DNA of 64,000 bases from positions 186,001 to 250,000 of the forward strand of contig NZ_FPAP01000004.1 in NCBI RefSeq assembly GCF_900116415.1. Direction: 5' to 3'. The first letter of the stretch is position 1, and every line of letters starts with the position of its first letter. The notes under the pieces are model-generated. The model had not been told where the DNA came from. It did no database searches and saw nothing but the letters and a program-made list of their open reading frames with translations. Both the position numbers and the translations under genes were made by a program. Shown here piece by piece: positions 18,780 through 28,146 of the stretch. The stretch comes from Chryseobacterium formosense (GTDB lineage Bacteria; Bacteroidota; Bacteroidia; Flavobacteriales; Weeksellaceae).

Positions 18780-19343
18780 ATGAATAAGGTTATCATATTT
18801 TCAGCGCCTTCAGGAAGCGGAAAAACTACATTAGTAAAGCATTCTTTGGAGGTTTTTAATGAATTGCAGTTCTCGATTTCTTGCACAACGAGACAACCGA
18901 GAGGTACTGAAATTCATGCTGTAGATTATCATTTTATTTCGCCTGATGAATTCAGACAGAAAATTGCTGAAGATGCTTTTGTGGAATTTGAGGAAGTTTA
19001 CACCGACAAATATTACGGAACCTTAAAATCTGAGGTCGAAAAGATCTGGAATCAGGGAAAAGTTGTTATTTTTGATGTAGACGTAAAAGGCGGAATTTCA
19101 TTAAAAAAATATTTTGGGGAAAAAGCACTGTCGATTTTCATCGAACCACCTTCGATTGCCGAGTTGGAACGAAGATTGATTTCAAGAAATACCGATGATG
19201 CCGAAACCATAAAAACCCGTGTAGCAAAAGCCGAAGAAGAGCTTACCTACGCTATTGAATTTGATAAAATCGTGATTAATTCCGATTTGAACGAAGCAAA
19301 ATTAGAAATAGAAAGTTTAATAAAGAATTTTATCAAAAGTTAG
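18780..19343 (+). CDS. gmk: Guanylate kinase
   Basis: 187 residues. P-loop SAPSGSGKTTL (about residues 8-18), the GMP-binding region SCTTRQPRGTEIHAVDYHF, and the lid region ISRNTDDAETIKTRV match guanylate kinase, which converts GMP to GDP with ATP in the cytoplasm. It begins 71 bases after yicC, and the gap has no clear promoter, so the two are probably cotranscribed. Confidence 0.94.
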   Translation: MNKVIIFSAPSGSGKTTLVKHSLEVFNELQFSISCTTRQPRGTEIHAVDYHFISPDEFRQKIAEDAFVEFEEVYTDKYYGTLKSEVEKIWNQGKVVIFDVDVKGGISLKKYFGEKALSIFIEPPSIAELERRLISRNTDDAETIKTRVAKAEEELTYAIEFDKIVINSDLNEAKLEIESLIKNFIKS

Positions 19344-19439
19344 ATGACGGAAGATGGAAGATGGATGTTTTAATACAACCATTTAAAGTTGTTTTCATTA
19401 AATTTAGTTTCTGATAGAACAAAAAACCTTGAGGCTGAA

Positions 19440-20459
19440 ATGAGCACCGAAACATTAGAAAAAGCCAAATCTACACTTCCTGTGAAAGGATTTTTAGATA
19501 TAAAAGACATCGATATTCCGCAAGGAGAAGAATTGGTAAAAGCTATTCTTCAACTTAAAGAAGAAAAAAATGCCGTTATTCTTGCACATTATTATCAACC
19601 CGGAGAAATTCAGGATATTGCCGATTTTCTTGGAGATTCTTTACAATTAGCAAGACAGGCAAAAGAAACCAACGCCGATATGATTGTATTCTGCGGAGTA
19701 CATTTCATGGCGGAAGCTGCAAAAATTTTAAATCCGACCAAAAAAGTAGTCCTACCCGATACCATGGCGGGATGCTCTTTAGCAGACGGATGCAGCGGTG
19801 AGGGTCTTAGAAAAATGCGTGAACAGCATCCAAATGCTTTAATCGCAACCTATATTAACTGTAATGCAGAAACAAAAGCAGAAAGCGATATTATCGTGAC
19901 CAGCTCCAATGCTGAAACAGTAATCGAAGCACTCCCGACAGACCGACCAATCATTTTTGCACCGGATAAAAACCTGGGAAGATATTTATCACAGAAAACA
20001 GGTCGTGATATGATTCTTTGGGACGGAAGCTGCATTGTGCACGAAGCTTTCTCCATGGAAAGAATCGCAAAACAATTGGCAGACAATCCGGATGCTAAAT
20101 TAATTGCACACCCAGAAAGTGAAGAAGCAGTTTTAAAGCTTGCTCATTTTATAGGATCTACTTCTGCCCTTCTTAATTTTGTAGAAAAAGATGATTGCCA
20201 GAAGTTCATTATCGCTACAGAAGAAGGAATTCTTCACGAAATGAGAAAACGTGCCCCGCATAAAGAATTGATTCCAGCTTTGGTTTTTGATGAAAGCTGC
20301 AACTGCTCGGAATGTTTTTATATGAAACGAAATACAATGGAAAAACTGTATTTATGTATGAAATATGAACTTCCTGAGATTATCATCGAAGAAGAACTTC
20401 GACTGAGAGCATTAAAGCCCATTGAAGCAATGCTTGACCTTTCGAAAAGTATTAAATAA
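19440..20459 (+). CDS. nadA: Quinolinate synthase A
   Basis: 339 residues from the ATG at 19440 (the open frame extends to a TTG at 19389, but the family needs no such extension). NadA condenses iminoaspartate with dihydroxyacetone phosphate to quinolinate for NAD synthesis, using a [4Fe-4S] cluster. Visible motifs: HYYQPGEIQDIADFLGDS, MAGCSLADGC, the substrate stretch FAPDKNLGRYL, and cluster cysteines including CNCSECFYMK near the C-terminus. nadB and nadC are not nearby. A weak terminator follows. Confidence 0.93.
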   Translation: MSTETLEKAKSTLPVKGFLDIKDIDIPQGEELVKAILQLKEEKNAVILAHYYQPGEIQDIADFLGDSLQLARQAKETNADMIVFCGVHFMAEAAKILNPTKKVVLPDTMAGCSLADGCSGEGLRKMREQHPNALIATYINCNAETKAESDIIVTSSNAETVIEALPTDRPIIFAPDKNLGRYLSQKTGRDMILWDGSCIVHEAFSMERIAKQLADNPDAKLIAHPESEEAVLKLAHFIGSTSALLNFVEKDDCQKFIIATEEGILHEMRKRAPHKELIPALVFDESCNCSECFYMKRNTMEKLYLCMKYELPEIIIEEELRLRALKPIEAMLDLSKSIK

Positions 20460-20463
20460 ATTG

Positions 20464-20487
20464 AAAAGCGGGTTTTTACTCGCTTTT
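20464..20487 (+). terminator. Terminator after nadA
   Basis: Stem AAAAGCG / CGCTTTT with a 10-base loop and T-rich tail, directly after the stop codon. Confidence 0.6.
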
Positions 20488-20522
20488 TAGCTTTCCATAT
20501 AATAAATTAAGAAAATTTAATC

Positions 20523-20551
20523 TTGTTTTTCCAAAAAAATTTGTACTTTTG
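20523..20551 (+). promoter_or_regulatory. Promoter of the threonine operon
   Basis: TTG (20523-20525), an 18-base spacer and TACTTTTG (20544-20551) fit the Bacteroidetes promoter pattern. It lies 10 bases before the leader-peptide ATG and over 200 bases before thrA. Confidence 0.7.
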
Positions 20552-20561
20552 ATAAGTAACA

Positions 20562-20666
20562 ATGACTTTTCTAAGAAACATATCTGAAATTTCTACTCCG
20601 ATTTTCTCTATTTCGGAAGTATATTTTGTTTCTGTTACAACTACAACAACTACGACTACCCCATAA
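20562..20666 (+). CDS. thrL: Threonine operon leader peptide (34 aa)
   Basis: A 34-codon frame starting at ATG 20562 and ending at TAA 20664-20666. The last codons encode eight consecutive threonines (ACA ACT ACA ACA ACT ACG ACT ACC), then Pro and the stop; five isoleucines lie earlier. It sits between a consensus promoter and thrA, with hairpins following. Such peptides work by ribosome stalling at the regulatory codons when charged tRNA-Thr is scarce. This is functionally like E. coli thrL but not similar in sequence. The symbol is by analogy. The codon run and context are seen; the attenuation role is inferred. Confidence 0.85.
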   Translation: MTFLRNISEISTPIFSISEVYFVSVTTTTTTTTP

Positions 20667-20721
20667 CGGGGTAAATTTTCACATATCATTATACGCTTAT
20701 GTACTCTTTTTTTAAAGAGTA
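20658..20721 (+). promoter_or_regulatory. Candidate attenuator hairpins of the threonine operon
   Basis: Hairpin A: ACCCC (20658-20662) pairs with GGGGT (20668-20672), loop ATAAC; it overlaps the last Thr and Pro codons and the stop. Hairpin B: TACTCTTT (20702-20709) pairs with AAAGAGTA (20714-20721), loop TTTT, 35 bases before the thrA ATG. An A/T-rich segment after A (AAATTTT at 20673) could also pair with AAAATTT near 20722, giving an alternative fold. Hairpin B has no clean T-run, so which structure terminates is not settled. Confidence 0.55.
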
Positions 20722-20756
20722 AAAATTTCAATTTTCTATAACTTAAAAAATTAATA

Positions 20757-23207
20757 ATGAAAGTTTTAAAATTTGGCGGAACTTCAGTCGCAAATTCACA
20801 AAATATATTGCTGGTCGAAAATATTATAAAAAAAGATGCATCTCAAAACAAAATCATAGCCGTAGTTTCAGCACTTCATGGTGTTACAGATCAGCTAATC
20901 AAAGCATCTGAATTAGCATCTGAAAATGATCAAAATTATCTTCATATTATTAAAGACCTTGAAGAGCAACATTTACTTCTCGTTAAAGAATTAATCCCTG
21001 TTTTAGAGCAAAGCCCGTGGTTGAGCTTTATAAAAAAGCATTTCAATGACATTGAAGATATCTGCAACGGAATTTTTGTCTTGGGAGAATTTACAAATAG
21101 AATTAAAGATAAAATTACATCTTATGGTGAATTTCTTTCTTCAAATATTATCAGTGCAAGATTAAAATCTGCAGGATTGGATGCCATTTGGATGAATTCG
21201 GCTGATATTATTGTTACAAACAGCAATTTCACCAATGCCAAAGTTGACTTCGAAAAAACAGAAAAAAATCTCAATCAATTTTTTGATGAAAATAAACATC
21301 AGATTATTATTGCACCCGGTTTTATTGCAAAAGATAAAAAAGGCAATCCGACAACATTAGGTAGAGGCGGCTCAGATTTTACGGCTTCTATTATTGCATC
21401 CGTTTTGAATGCTGAAGAACTACAAATCTGGACAGATGTAAGCGGAATGATGACTTCCGATCCGCGGCTGGTTTCAAATGCAAAACCTATTACAGAAATT
21501 TCTTATTCTGAAGCGATGGAACTTTCCCATTTCGGAGCAAAAGTTTTATATCCTCCTACAATTCAACCTGTAATGATTAAAAATATTAACCTTAGGATTA
21601 AAAACACTTTTGATGCCGAAGCTGAAGGAACATTAATTTTTCATAACCTGAAAAATGCAGATTCAGAAAATAAACAAATTGCTGTCGGGATTTCCAACAT
21701 GAATAATATTGCGTTATTGACTTTAGAAGGTAGTGGAATGATAGGAGTTCCAGGAGTTTCTGCGAAATTATTTCAATGTTTAAGCAATGAAAAAATTAAT
21801 GTTATTCTGATCACTCAAAGCTCATCCGAGCATTCTATCTCCGTTGCGATCAGTGAAAAAGATATTCATAATGCAGAAAGTACTATTAATCTCGCTTTCG
21901 AAGATGATTTAAAATTAAAAAGGATTGAGCCTGTACAAATTGAAAAAAACCTTTCAATTGTTGCTTTAGTAGGCGAAAATATGAAAAGCCGAAGCGGTGT
22001 AAGTGCTAAAATGTTTGGCTGTCTCGGAAACAATGGAATCAATATTCGGGCAATTGCGCAAGGTTCTTCAGAAAAAAACATCAGTATTGTCATTTCAGAA
22101 AAAGACATCAAAAAAGCAGTGAACGTTTTGCATGAAGAATTTTTTGAATCTGAAATCAAGCAAATCCATCTTTACATCTGTGGAATAGGAAACGTAGGGT
22201 TGAAACTGATTCAGCAAATCTATGATCAAAACGAATATCTTAAAGAGAATCTTTTAATTAACTTAAGAATTGCAGGAGTTTCTAATAGTCGTAAAATGAT
22301 TTTCTCAGAAAAAGGAATATCACAAGATCAATTAATTAATTTTAATCAAAATGGAGAAGAATCTTCGGCTAAGAAATTTGCGGAAGAAATCATTTCAAGC
22401 AATTTGAGAAATTCGGTTTTTGTAGATGTAACAGCTAGTGCAGAAATCCCGAATATTTATGAAAAACTATTAAAAAAGAGCGTGAATATTGTTGCTTGTA
22501 ATAAAATTGCTGCCTCTTCCGATTTTGAACGTTATACGTCATTAAAATCTATTGCCAGAAATCACAATTGTAAGTTTTTCTTTGAAACCAATGTAGGCGC
22601 AGGACTTCCGATTATCGGAACAATTAATGATTTAATAAGAAGTGGTGATAAAATAATTTCCATTCAGGCAGTTTTAAGCGGAACATTAAATTTCGTTTTC
22701 AACAACTATGATGGAAGCAAACTGTTTTCTGAGATCGTAGCTCAAGCTCAAAAAGAAGGTTTTACTGAACCAGACCCAAGATTAGATTTAGCGGGAACAG
22801 ATGTTGCCCGAAAAATACTGATCCTGGCAAGAGAATCGGGATATTCTATTGAATTTAATGAAATTGAAAACGAAAGTTTTCTTCCTGAAGAATGTATGAA
22901 AGGAAATGTTGAAGATTTTTACAGGTCACTTACAAAATATGAAAGTCATTTTAAAAATATACTTGAAAAAGCAAAAAATAATGGTAAAATTTTAAAATAT
23001 GTTGCCGAATTTAAAGGCGGAAAAGCAAAAGTAGGATTACAGCATATTGCTCCTGAAAGTGATCTCTTTCATTTGTATGGAAAAGATAATATTGTCATTT
23101 TCAAAACTTTAAGATATTCTGAACAACCATTGGTCGTAAAAGGCGCAGGAGCCGGTGCTGAAGTTACTGCAAGTGGAGTTTTTGCTGATATTATTCGTTC
23201 TGTTTAA
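20757..23207 (+). CDS. thrA: Bifunctional aspartate kinase / homoserine dehydrogenase I
   Basis: 816 residues, the usual length for the fusion. N-terminal aspartate kinase: KFGGTSVANS (residues 4-13) and GRGGSDFTASI near 203. The middle holds two ACT regulatory modules (VPGVSAKLF and RSGVSAKMFG). The C-terminal homoserine dehydrogenase starts at about residue 470 with a dinucleotide-binding CGIGNVGLKLIQQI, and includes ACNKIAA, VLSGTLNF and EPDPRLDLAGTDVARK. It catalyses the first and third steps from aspartate to threonine. The ACT modules suggest feedback inhibition by threonine. First structural gene behind the Thr leader. Confidence 0.95.
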   Translation: MKVLKFGGTSVANSQNILLVENIIKKDASQNKIIAVVSALHGVTDQLIKASELASENDQNYLHIIKDLEEQHLLLVKELIPVLEQSPWLSFIKKHFNDIEDICNGIFVLGEFTNRIKDKITSYGEFLSSNIISARLKSAGLDAIWMNSADIIVTNSNFTNAKVDFEKTEKNLNQFFDENKHQIIIAPGFIAKDKKGNPTTLGRGGSDFTASIIASVLNAEELQIWTDVSGMMTSDPRLVSNAKPITEISYSEAMELSHFGAKVLYPPTIQPVMIKNINLRIKNTFDAEAEGTLIFHNLKNADSENKQIAVGISNMNNIALLTLEGSGMIGVPGVSAKLFQCLSNEKINVILITQSSSEHSISVAISEKDIHNAESTINLAFEDDLKLKRIEPVQIEKNLSIVALVGENMKSRSGVSAKMFGCLGNNGINIRAIAQGSSEKNISIVISEKDIKKAVNVLHEEFFESEIKQIHLYICGIGNVGLKLIQQIYDQNEYLKENLLINLRIAGVSNSRKMIFSEKGISQDQLINFNQNGEESSAKKFAEEIISSNLRNSVFVDVTASAEIPNIYEKLLKKSVNIVACNKIAASSDFERYTSLKSIARNHNCKFFFETNVGAGLPIIGTINDLIRSGDKIISIQAVLSGTLNFVFNNYDGSKLFSEIVAQAQKEGFTEPDPRLDLAGTDVARKILILARESGYSIEFNEIENESFLPEECMKGNVEDFYRSLTKYESHFKNILEKAKNNGKILKYVAEFKGGKAKVGLQHIAPESDLFHLYGKDNIVIFKTLRYSEQPLVVKGAGAGAEVTASGVFADIIRSV

Positions 23208-23218
23208 AATTTAAAATT

Positions 23219-24142
23219 ATGAAAAAAGTTAAATTAAAAGTTCCGGCAACTGTTGCCAATCTCGTTTGTGGATTTGATATTCTTGGAATGGCAATTCATG
23301 AACCTTACGATGAGATGGAATTGAAAATATTAGAGAGCCCGGAAATCATTATAAAGCACAAAGATCATTTTGATTTACCCGAAGAGCCATCAAAAAATGT
23401 TGCAGGTGTTGTATTGTTAAAAATTCAGGAGCGTTTAAACTTGAAAAAAGGTTTTGAAGTTATCATCCATAAGAATATAAAACCGGGAAGCGGATTAGGT
23501 TCAAGTGCTGCAAGTGCAGCAGGAGCAGTAATGGGAGCAAATATTTTATTAGGAAATATTTTCACTAAAGAAGAACTTGTTCATTTTGCAATGTTTGGTG
23601 AAGAATTGGCTTCAGGGGTAAAACACGCCGATAATATTGCACCTTGCATTTTTGGCGGAATAACTTTAGTAAAATCATCAAATCCCGTTGATATTGTTCC
23701 GTTGAATTCGCCGGATTTATTCGTAACAGCTGTTCATCCGCAAGTTGAAGTAAAAACTTCTGACGCAAGACAGATTTTGAAGAAAAATATTCTTTTGAAA
23801 GATGCAATTGAACAATGGGGAAATATTGCCGGATTGGTCGCAGGGATTCAAAAAAATGACTTTGCGCTTATTGGAAGAAGTCTAAATGATGTAATTGTTG
23901 AGCCTATACGCAGTATTTTAATTCCAAAATTTGATGAAATCAAAGAAAAAAGCTTGAATATCGGAGCTTTAGGTGGAGGAATTTCAGGTTCGGGACCATC
24001 AATCTTTATGTTATCCGAAAAAGAAGAAACAGCAAAAAACATTGCTCAATTGATGAAATCAATTTATGATGAAATGGAGATCGAAAGTTTCGTGTATGTT
24101 TCAAAGATAAATCCATCAGGAATTAAAATCATTGAAGATTAA
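23219..24142 (+). CDS. thrB: Homoserine kinase
   Basis: 307 residues of the GHMP kinase superfamily. The ATP-binding motif PGSGLGSSAASAAGAV (about residues 90-105) and the C-terminal GGGISGSGPSIFML motif are clear, with the N-terminal VPATVANLVCGFDILG. It phosphorylates homoserine for threonine synthase. It starts 11 bases after thrA. Confidence 0.95.
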   Translation: MKKVKLKVPATVANLVCGFDILGMAIHEPYDEMELKILESPEIIIKHKDHFDLPEEPSKNVAGVVLLKIQERLNLKKGFEVIIHKNIKPGSGLGSSAASAAGAVMGANILLGNIFTKEELVHFAMFGEELASGVKHADNIAPCIFGGITLVKSSNPVDIVPLNSPDLFVTAVHPQVEVKTSDARQILKKNILLKDAIEQWGNIAGLVAGIQKNDFALIGRSLNDVIVEPIRSILIPKFDEIKEKSLNIGALGGGISGSGPSIFMLSEKEETAKNIAQLMKSIYDEMEIESFVYVSKINPSGIKIIED

Positions 24143-24154
24143 AAATTAAAGCGA

Positions 24155-25462
24155 ATGAAATATTACAATTTAAAAGATAAAAACGAAGTTGTAGATTTTA
24201 AAACAGCTACAATAAAAGGACAAGGAAAAGAAAAAGGTCTGTTTTACCCACAATTTCTTCCTCAATTTGATAATGATTTTATTGAAAATTTAAATCAATA
24301 TTCTAATGAAGAAATTGCTTTTCTATGTATGAAAGATTTTGTGGGTGAAGAAATTCCGTCTGAAATTTTAAAAGATATTGTTTCGGAAACCATCAACTTT
24401 GAAATTCCTTTGAAAAAAATTAATGAAAATATTTATTCTTTAGAACTTTTTCATGGTCCTACTTTAGCCTTTAAAGATATCGGCGCAAAATTCATGAGTC
24501 AATGCCTATCCTATTTTTTGAAAGATAAAAATAAAAAAGTTACGGTTTTGGTTGCAACTTCAGGAGATACTGGAGGTGCAGTTGCCAATGGTTTTTATGA
24601 TGTCGAAAATATTAATGTTGTTATACTTTATCCAAAAAATCGTGTGAGTAGCATTCAGGAAAAGCAATTAACAGCTCTTGGTAAAAATATTTCTGCACTT
24701 GAAGTGGATGGAAGTTTTGATGATTGTCAACAACTTGTAAAACAAGCCTTTTCGGATAAAGAAATTAATTCAAAAATATTTTTAACTTCTGCAAATTCTA
24801 TTAATGTTGCAAGATGGCTTCCTCAACAAATTTACTATTTGCTAGCTTTAAAACAATGGCAAAAATTGGAAAGTCAGAAACCTATAATTTGTGTTCCGAG
24901 TGGAAATTTCGGTAATATCTGTGCAGGACTTCTTGCTCATTTCAGAGGACTTTCTGCAGAGCATTTTATAGCTGCCTGTAACGAAAATGATGTCATTCCG
25001 AATTATTTAAAGAATGAAAAATTTGAAGTGAAAGATACTGTAGCAACACTTTCCAATGCAATGGATGTAGGTAGTCCGAGTAATTTTGTAAGAATTTTAG
25101 AACTTTTCGAAAATCAATTTAATGAATTAAAAAATAAAATTTCGGGTTATTCTATTAATGATAAAGAAACTTTACAAACTATTACCAAAGTCTATGAAAA
25201 ATATGGCTATGTTCTTGAGCCTCACAGCGCAGTTGCTTATTTCGCCCTGGAAAAATATTTGAAAGACAATCCTGAAAAAAAAGGATTTATTCTGAGTACC
25301 GCTCATCCTGTAAAATTTCCTGATGCTGTGGAAAAAGCCATCAATTTAAAAATTAAACTTCCTGAAACATTAGACGAATTAATGAAAAAAGATAAAAAAA
25401 GCACGGAAATAAAACCCTATTTAAAAGAATTAAAACGATTTTTGCTTAATCAAAATAAATAA
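24155..25462 (+). CDS. thrC: Threonine synthase
   Basis: 435 residues of the PLP-dependent threonine synthase family. The PLP lysine lies in HGPTLAFKDIGAKFM (near residue 108), followed by VATSGDTGGAVANGF, the phosphate and PLP contacts, and a later SGNFGNICAG. It converts O-phosphohomoserine to threonine. The gap to thrB is 12 bases and to folB 2 bases, so translation is probably coupled. Confidence 0.95.
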   Translation: MKYYNLKDKNEVVDFKTATIKGQGKEKGLFYPQFLPQFDNDFIENLNQYSNEEIAFLCMKDFVGEEIPSEILKDIVSETINFEIPLKKINENIYSLELFHGPTLAFKDIGAKFMSQCLSYFLKDKNKKVTVLVATSGDTGGAVANGFYDVENINVVILYPKNRVSSIQEKQLTALGKNISALEVDGSFDDCQQLVKQAFSDKEINSKIFLTSANSINVARWLPQQIYYLLALKQWQKLESQKPIICVPSGNFGNICAGLLAHFRGLSAEHFIAACNENDVIPNYLKNEKFEVKDTVATLSNAMDVGSPSNFVRILELFENQFNELKNKISGYSINDKETLQTITKVYEKYGYVLEPHSAVAYFALEKYLKDNPEKKGFILSTAHPVKFPDAVEKAINLKIKLPETLDELMKKDKKSTEIKPYLKELKRFLLNQNK

Positions 25463-25464
25463 AC

Positions 25465-25848
25465 ATGAGCAAAATATATCTTGAAGACGTAAAAATCTAT
25501 GCTTATCACGGTGTTTTACCCGAAGAAAATATCATTGGAACTTATTATATCTTAAATGTAGAAATCCACACTGATCTTTGGAATGCCGCTGAATCTGACG
25601 ATTTGAACGACACCATCAGTTATGCAGAAATTAACAATATTATTCACAACGAAATGAAAATCAACTCTAAACTTCTGGAGCACGTTGCAGGAAGAATTAT
25701 TGCTAAAATTCATGACAGTTTTGAACAGATTTCTTATATCAAATTGAAGATCACCAAAACCAGTCCGCCCATGAAAGGCGAAATGAAAGGCGCCAGTATC
25801 GAACTTGAAAAAAGTTTTTTGTTGGGTGGTTCAGCAGAAAATAACTAA
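25465..25848 (+). CDS. folB: Dihydroneopterin aldolase
   Basis: 127 residues, typical of FolB. Motifs: YAYHGVLPEENIIG near the N-terminus, the middle TISYAEINNIIH, the catalytic-region LLEHVAGRIIAKI and the C-terminal TKTSPPMKGEMKGASIE. It cleaves dihydroneopterin to hydroxymethyldihydropterin in folate synthesis. It is placed 2 bases after thrC, so folate and threonine genes share one transcript here. Confidence 0.92.
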   Translation: MSKIYLEDVKIYAYHGVLPEENIIGTYYILNVEIHTDLWNAAESDDLNDTISYAEINNIIHNEMKINSKLLEHVAGRIIAKIHDSFEQISYIKLKITKTSPPMKGEMKGASIELEKSFLLGGSAENN

Positions 25849-25875
25849 TTTCACTTTTCAAAATAAAACATTCAG

Positions 25876-27234
25876 GTGAGAATTTTAAGTTTTCTTTTCG
25901 TACTTCTTTCGTTTAATATTTTTGCTCAAACCGAAAATAATCAGGCAGTTTACAGTTTTCCGAAAATAAAATCGAGCATCACGATGCCGGTAACGATTCC
26001 GTTGTCGGAAATCAGCAATATGGTAAATTCATCGGTGAAAGATCTTATTTTTCAGGATGATTCTTATACCGATAACGATAATGATCAGTTTAAGGTAAAA
26101 GTCTGGAAAACCCGTCCGATACGATTGGTAGGAGATGCCAATCAAAATATTTTCATTGAAGTTCCCTTAAAAATCTGGGCAGAAAAAGGAATCGGCACGC
26201 TTGGCATTTATACTTATCAGGAAACGACTTTTGAAACGGTTATGTATTTTAAAACCGCTTTAAGCTTTAAAAATAACTGGTCTGTAAGTACTTTTACGCA
26301 GCCAATGGGTTTTAAGTGGGTGACAAAACCTGTACTGGATTACGGCAAAATAAAAATTCCGATTACTTCGCTTGTAGAATCAAGCTTGAAAGACCAGCAA
26401 TATAAATTCTGCAAAACCATTGACGAACAAATGGCTGCACAACTGAATTTTCAGCAATACGCCGTTTTAGCCTGGAATGCATTCTCACAACCATGCAATA
26501 TTTCGGAAGAGTACAATACTTGGTTGAAAGTAACTCCCATTAATGTTAATATTACTCCTTTAAAGTTCTATGGAAATCAAATCGATACCAATATAGGAAT
26601 TGATATTTTTTCGGAAACTTTTACAGGAACGAAACCCGAAGCTTCACAACCTGTAAAAACGGTTATGAACTTCAATTTCATTCCGCTTCTTGCTGATAAA
26701 TTTCTTTTACAAACTACAGCAAATATTCCTTTTTCGGAAGCGACAAATATTGCAAAAAAGACATTTTTAAATAAAGAATTTGACATCAGAGATTCTAAAG
26801 TGAGAATTACCGACATTAAAGTTTATGGGGAAGCAGACCGCATCATGATAGAAGCCGACACGGAAGGTTATGTGAACGGAACTGCTTTTATTTCGGGAAT
26901 TCCTGTGTATGATGAAACAAAGAAAAAAATTGTTCTTTCGGATACAAAGTTTAAGCTAAAAACATCCAACCTCCTTCAAAAATTGGCAACTTCCCTTTTC
27001 AAAGGCAAAATTGTAAAGATGATTGAAGATGAATACGGAATTCCGACAAACGAACTGGAAACCTCTTCTAAAAAAAGCATCGAAGAAGCTTTTAATAAAG
27101 AATATTACAAAGGCTTAAAAATTAGTGGAAAAGTATTTAATTTAAAACCATCAAGAATACTTTTAAATGATTTAGGAATTACCGCAGTCATTGACATCAA
27201 TGCCAATCTAAAACTAACCCTGAAAGGATTGTAA
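25876..27234 (+). CDS. DUF4403-family secreted protein
   Basis: 452 residues with a signal peptide (MRILSFLFVLLSFNIFAQ) and mainly beta structure; paired segments such as TMPVTIPLSEISNMVNSSV and the C-terminal LNDLGITAVIDINANLKLTLKGL match DUF4403, an uncharacterised family of probable periplasmic or outer-membrane-associated lipid-binding type proteins. It begins with GTG at 25876, where the signal peptide starts; no ATG fits. It lies 27 bases after folB and is likely in the thr operon. Function unknown. Confidence 0.75.
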   Translation: MRILSFLFVLLSFNIFAQTENNQAVYSFPKIKSSITMPVTIPLSEISNMVNSSVKDLIFQDDSYTDNDNDQFKVKVWKTRPIRLVGDANQNIFIEVPLKIWAEKGIGTLGIYTYQETTFETVMYFKTALSFKNNWSVSTFTQPMGFKWVTKPVLDYGKIKIPITSLVESSLKDQQYKFCKTIDEQMAAQLNFQQYAVLAWNAFSQPCNISEEYNTWLKVTPINVNITPLKFYGNQIDTNIGIDIFSETFTGTKPEASQPVKTVMNFNFIPLLADKFLLQTTANIPFSEATNIAKKTFLNKEFDIRDSKVRITDIKVYGEADRIMIEADTEGYVNGTAFISGIPVYDETKKKIVLSDTKFKLKTSNLLQKLATSLFKGKIVKMIEDEYGIPTNELETSSKKSIEEAFNKEYYKGLKISGKVFNLKPSRILLNDLGITAVIDINANLKLTLKGL

Positions 27235-27252
27235 TAAAAACTAAACATAACC

Positions 27253-27750
27253 ATGAGAAAATATTTACAAATTGTCGACAGACACAAAGCGTCTTTAGGC
27301 ACAAGATTCGTCAATAACTTAATAGACACCATAATTTTGATGATTATTCATATTATTTTAGGGATTCTGTCTACTATAATTTACAACCTTACTTTTAATA
27401 ACTTTTTTTTCTTCTTTAATAATGGTGGCTTCATCTGGGATGTATTTGTAGGTGCAGTGGTTGCTGTTATCTATTTTTTCCTTTGGGAATATTACACCGA
27501 CGGAAAAACGCCCGGTAAGTATGTTACGGGTACAAAAGTAATCAGCATAGACGGAATGAGACCAACAAGTAAACAATATCTTTCACGAAGTCTTTATAGA
27601 GTCATTCCGTTTGAAGCATTTACATTTTTCGGCTCTGAAGGATGGCATGATGGGATGACAGACACCAGAGTGATTAATTATAAAAATTATGAGACTGAAA
27701 GACAGACCAAAAGCGAGATCGACAACATCGGAGTTAAAGAAATTGCCTGA
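27253..27750 (+). CDS. RDD-family membrane protein
   Basis: 165 residues. The defining R-D-D positions are visible: ASLGTRFVNNLIDTIILM near the N-terminus, and the later membrane segment followed by TDGKTPGKYVTGTKVISIDG. Three hydrophobic segments suggest an integral membrane protein. Some RDD proteins have been linked to ion transport, but the function here cannot be read. It is the last gene of the thr operon (18-base gap). Confidence 0.85.
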   Translation: MRKYLQIVDRHKASLGTRFVNNLIDTIILMIIHIILGILSTIIYNLTFNNFFFFFNNGGFIWDVFVGAVVAVIYFFLWEYYTDGKTPGKYVTGTKVISIDGMRPTSKQYLSRSLYRVIPFEAFTFFGSEGWHDGMTDTRVINYKNYETERQTKSEIDNIGVKEIA

Positions 27751-27754
27751 AAAA

Positions 27755-27785
27755 TTTGGAGAAAATATAAATTTGAGTATATTTG
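27755..27785 (+). promoter_or_regulatory. Promoter of tRNA-Cys
   Basis: TTTG (27755-27758), a 19-base spacer and TATATTTG (27778-27785) form a textbook Bacteroidetes promoter ending 13 bases before the tRNA. Confidence 0.75.
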
Positions 27786-27798
27786 CACCACTCTAAAC

Positions 27799-27869
27799 GG
27801 TGCTTTGGCCGAGCGGCTAGGCAGTGGTCTGCAACACCATCTACAGCGGTTCGAATCCGCTAGGCACCT
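27799..27869 (+). tRNA. tRNA-Cys (GCA)
   Basis: Full cloverleaf: acceptor GGTGCTT / AGGCACC, D arm GCC...GGC, anticodon stem GTGGT / ACCAT with loop CTGCAAC giving anticodon GCA, and T arm AGCGG / CCGCT with TTCGAAT loop. CCA is not encoded. Confidence 0.95.
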
Positions 27870-27873
27870 CGAA

Positions 27874-27904
27874 AATCCCTATTCTGAAAGTTTAGGGATT
27901 TTTT
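27874..27904 (+). terminator. Terminator of tRNA-Cys
   Basis: Stem AATCCCTA / TAGGGATT with an 11-base loop and a T-rich tail, directly after the tRNA. The following ~240 bases to the next gene are AT-rich with no gene. Confidence 0.8.
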
Positions 27905-28146
27905 ATTTTATACAATATAAGATCTTTTTAGAAAGATTTCAATCTAAAATATTCAAATTATAAATATCATCTGTTAAATACAAGTATTCCCTTATCATAA
28001 GATGTAAAATTCATTTAGTATAATATTTATTTAACATAATTTTAAATTTTAACAATCCTTTAACTAAAACTTGGCTTCATAATTGGAATGGGTTAAATAT
28101 AAAAAGCCTCGCAGCTTAATAATTAATAAATAGAAAAATTTGAGTT

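Noticed and set aside
20523..20756. A threonine riboswitch
   Set aside because: No known riboswitch fold is visible; the threonine codon run gives a simpler translational explanation.
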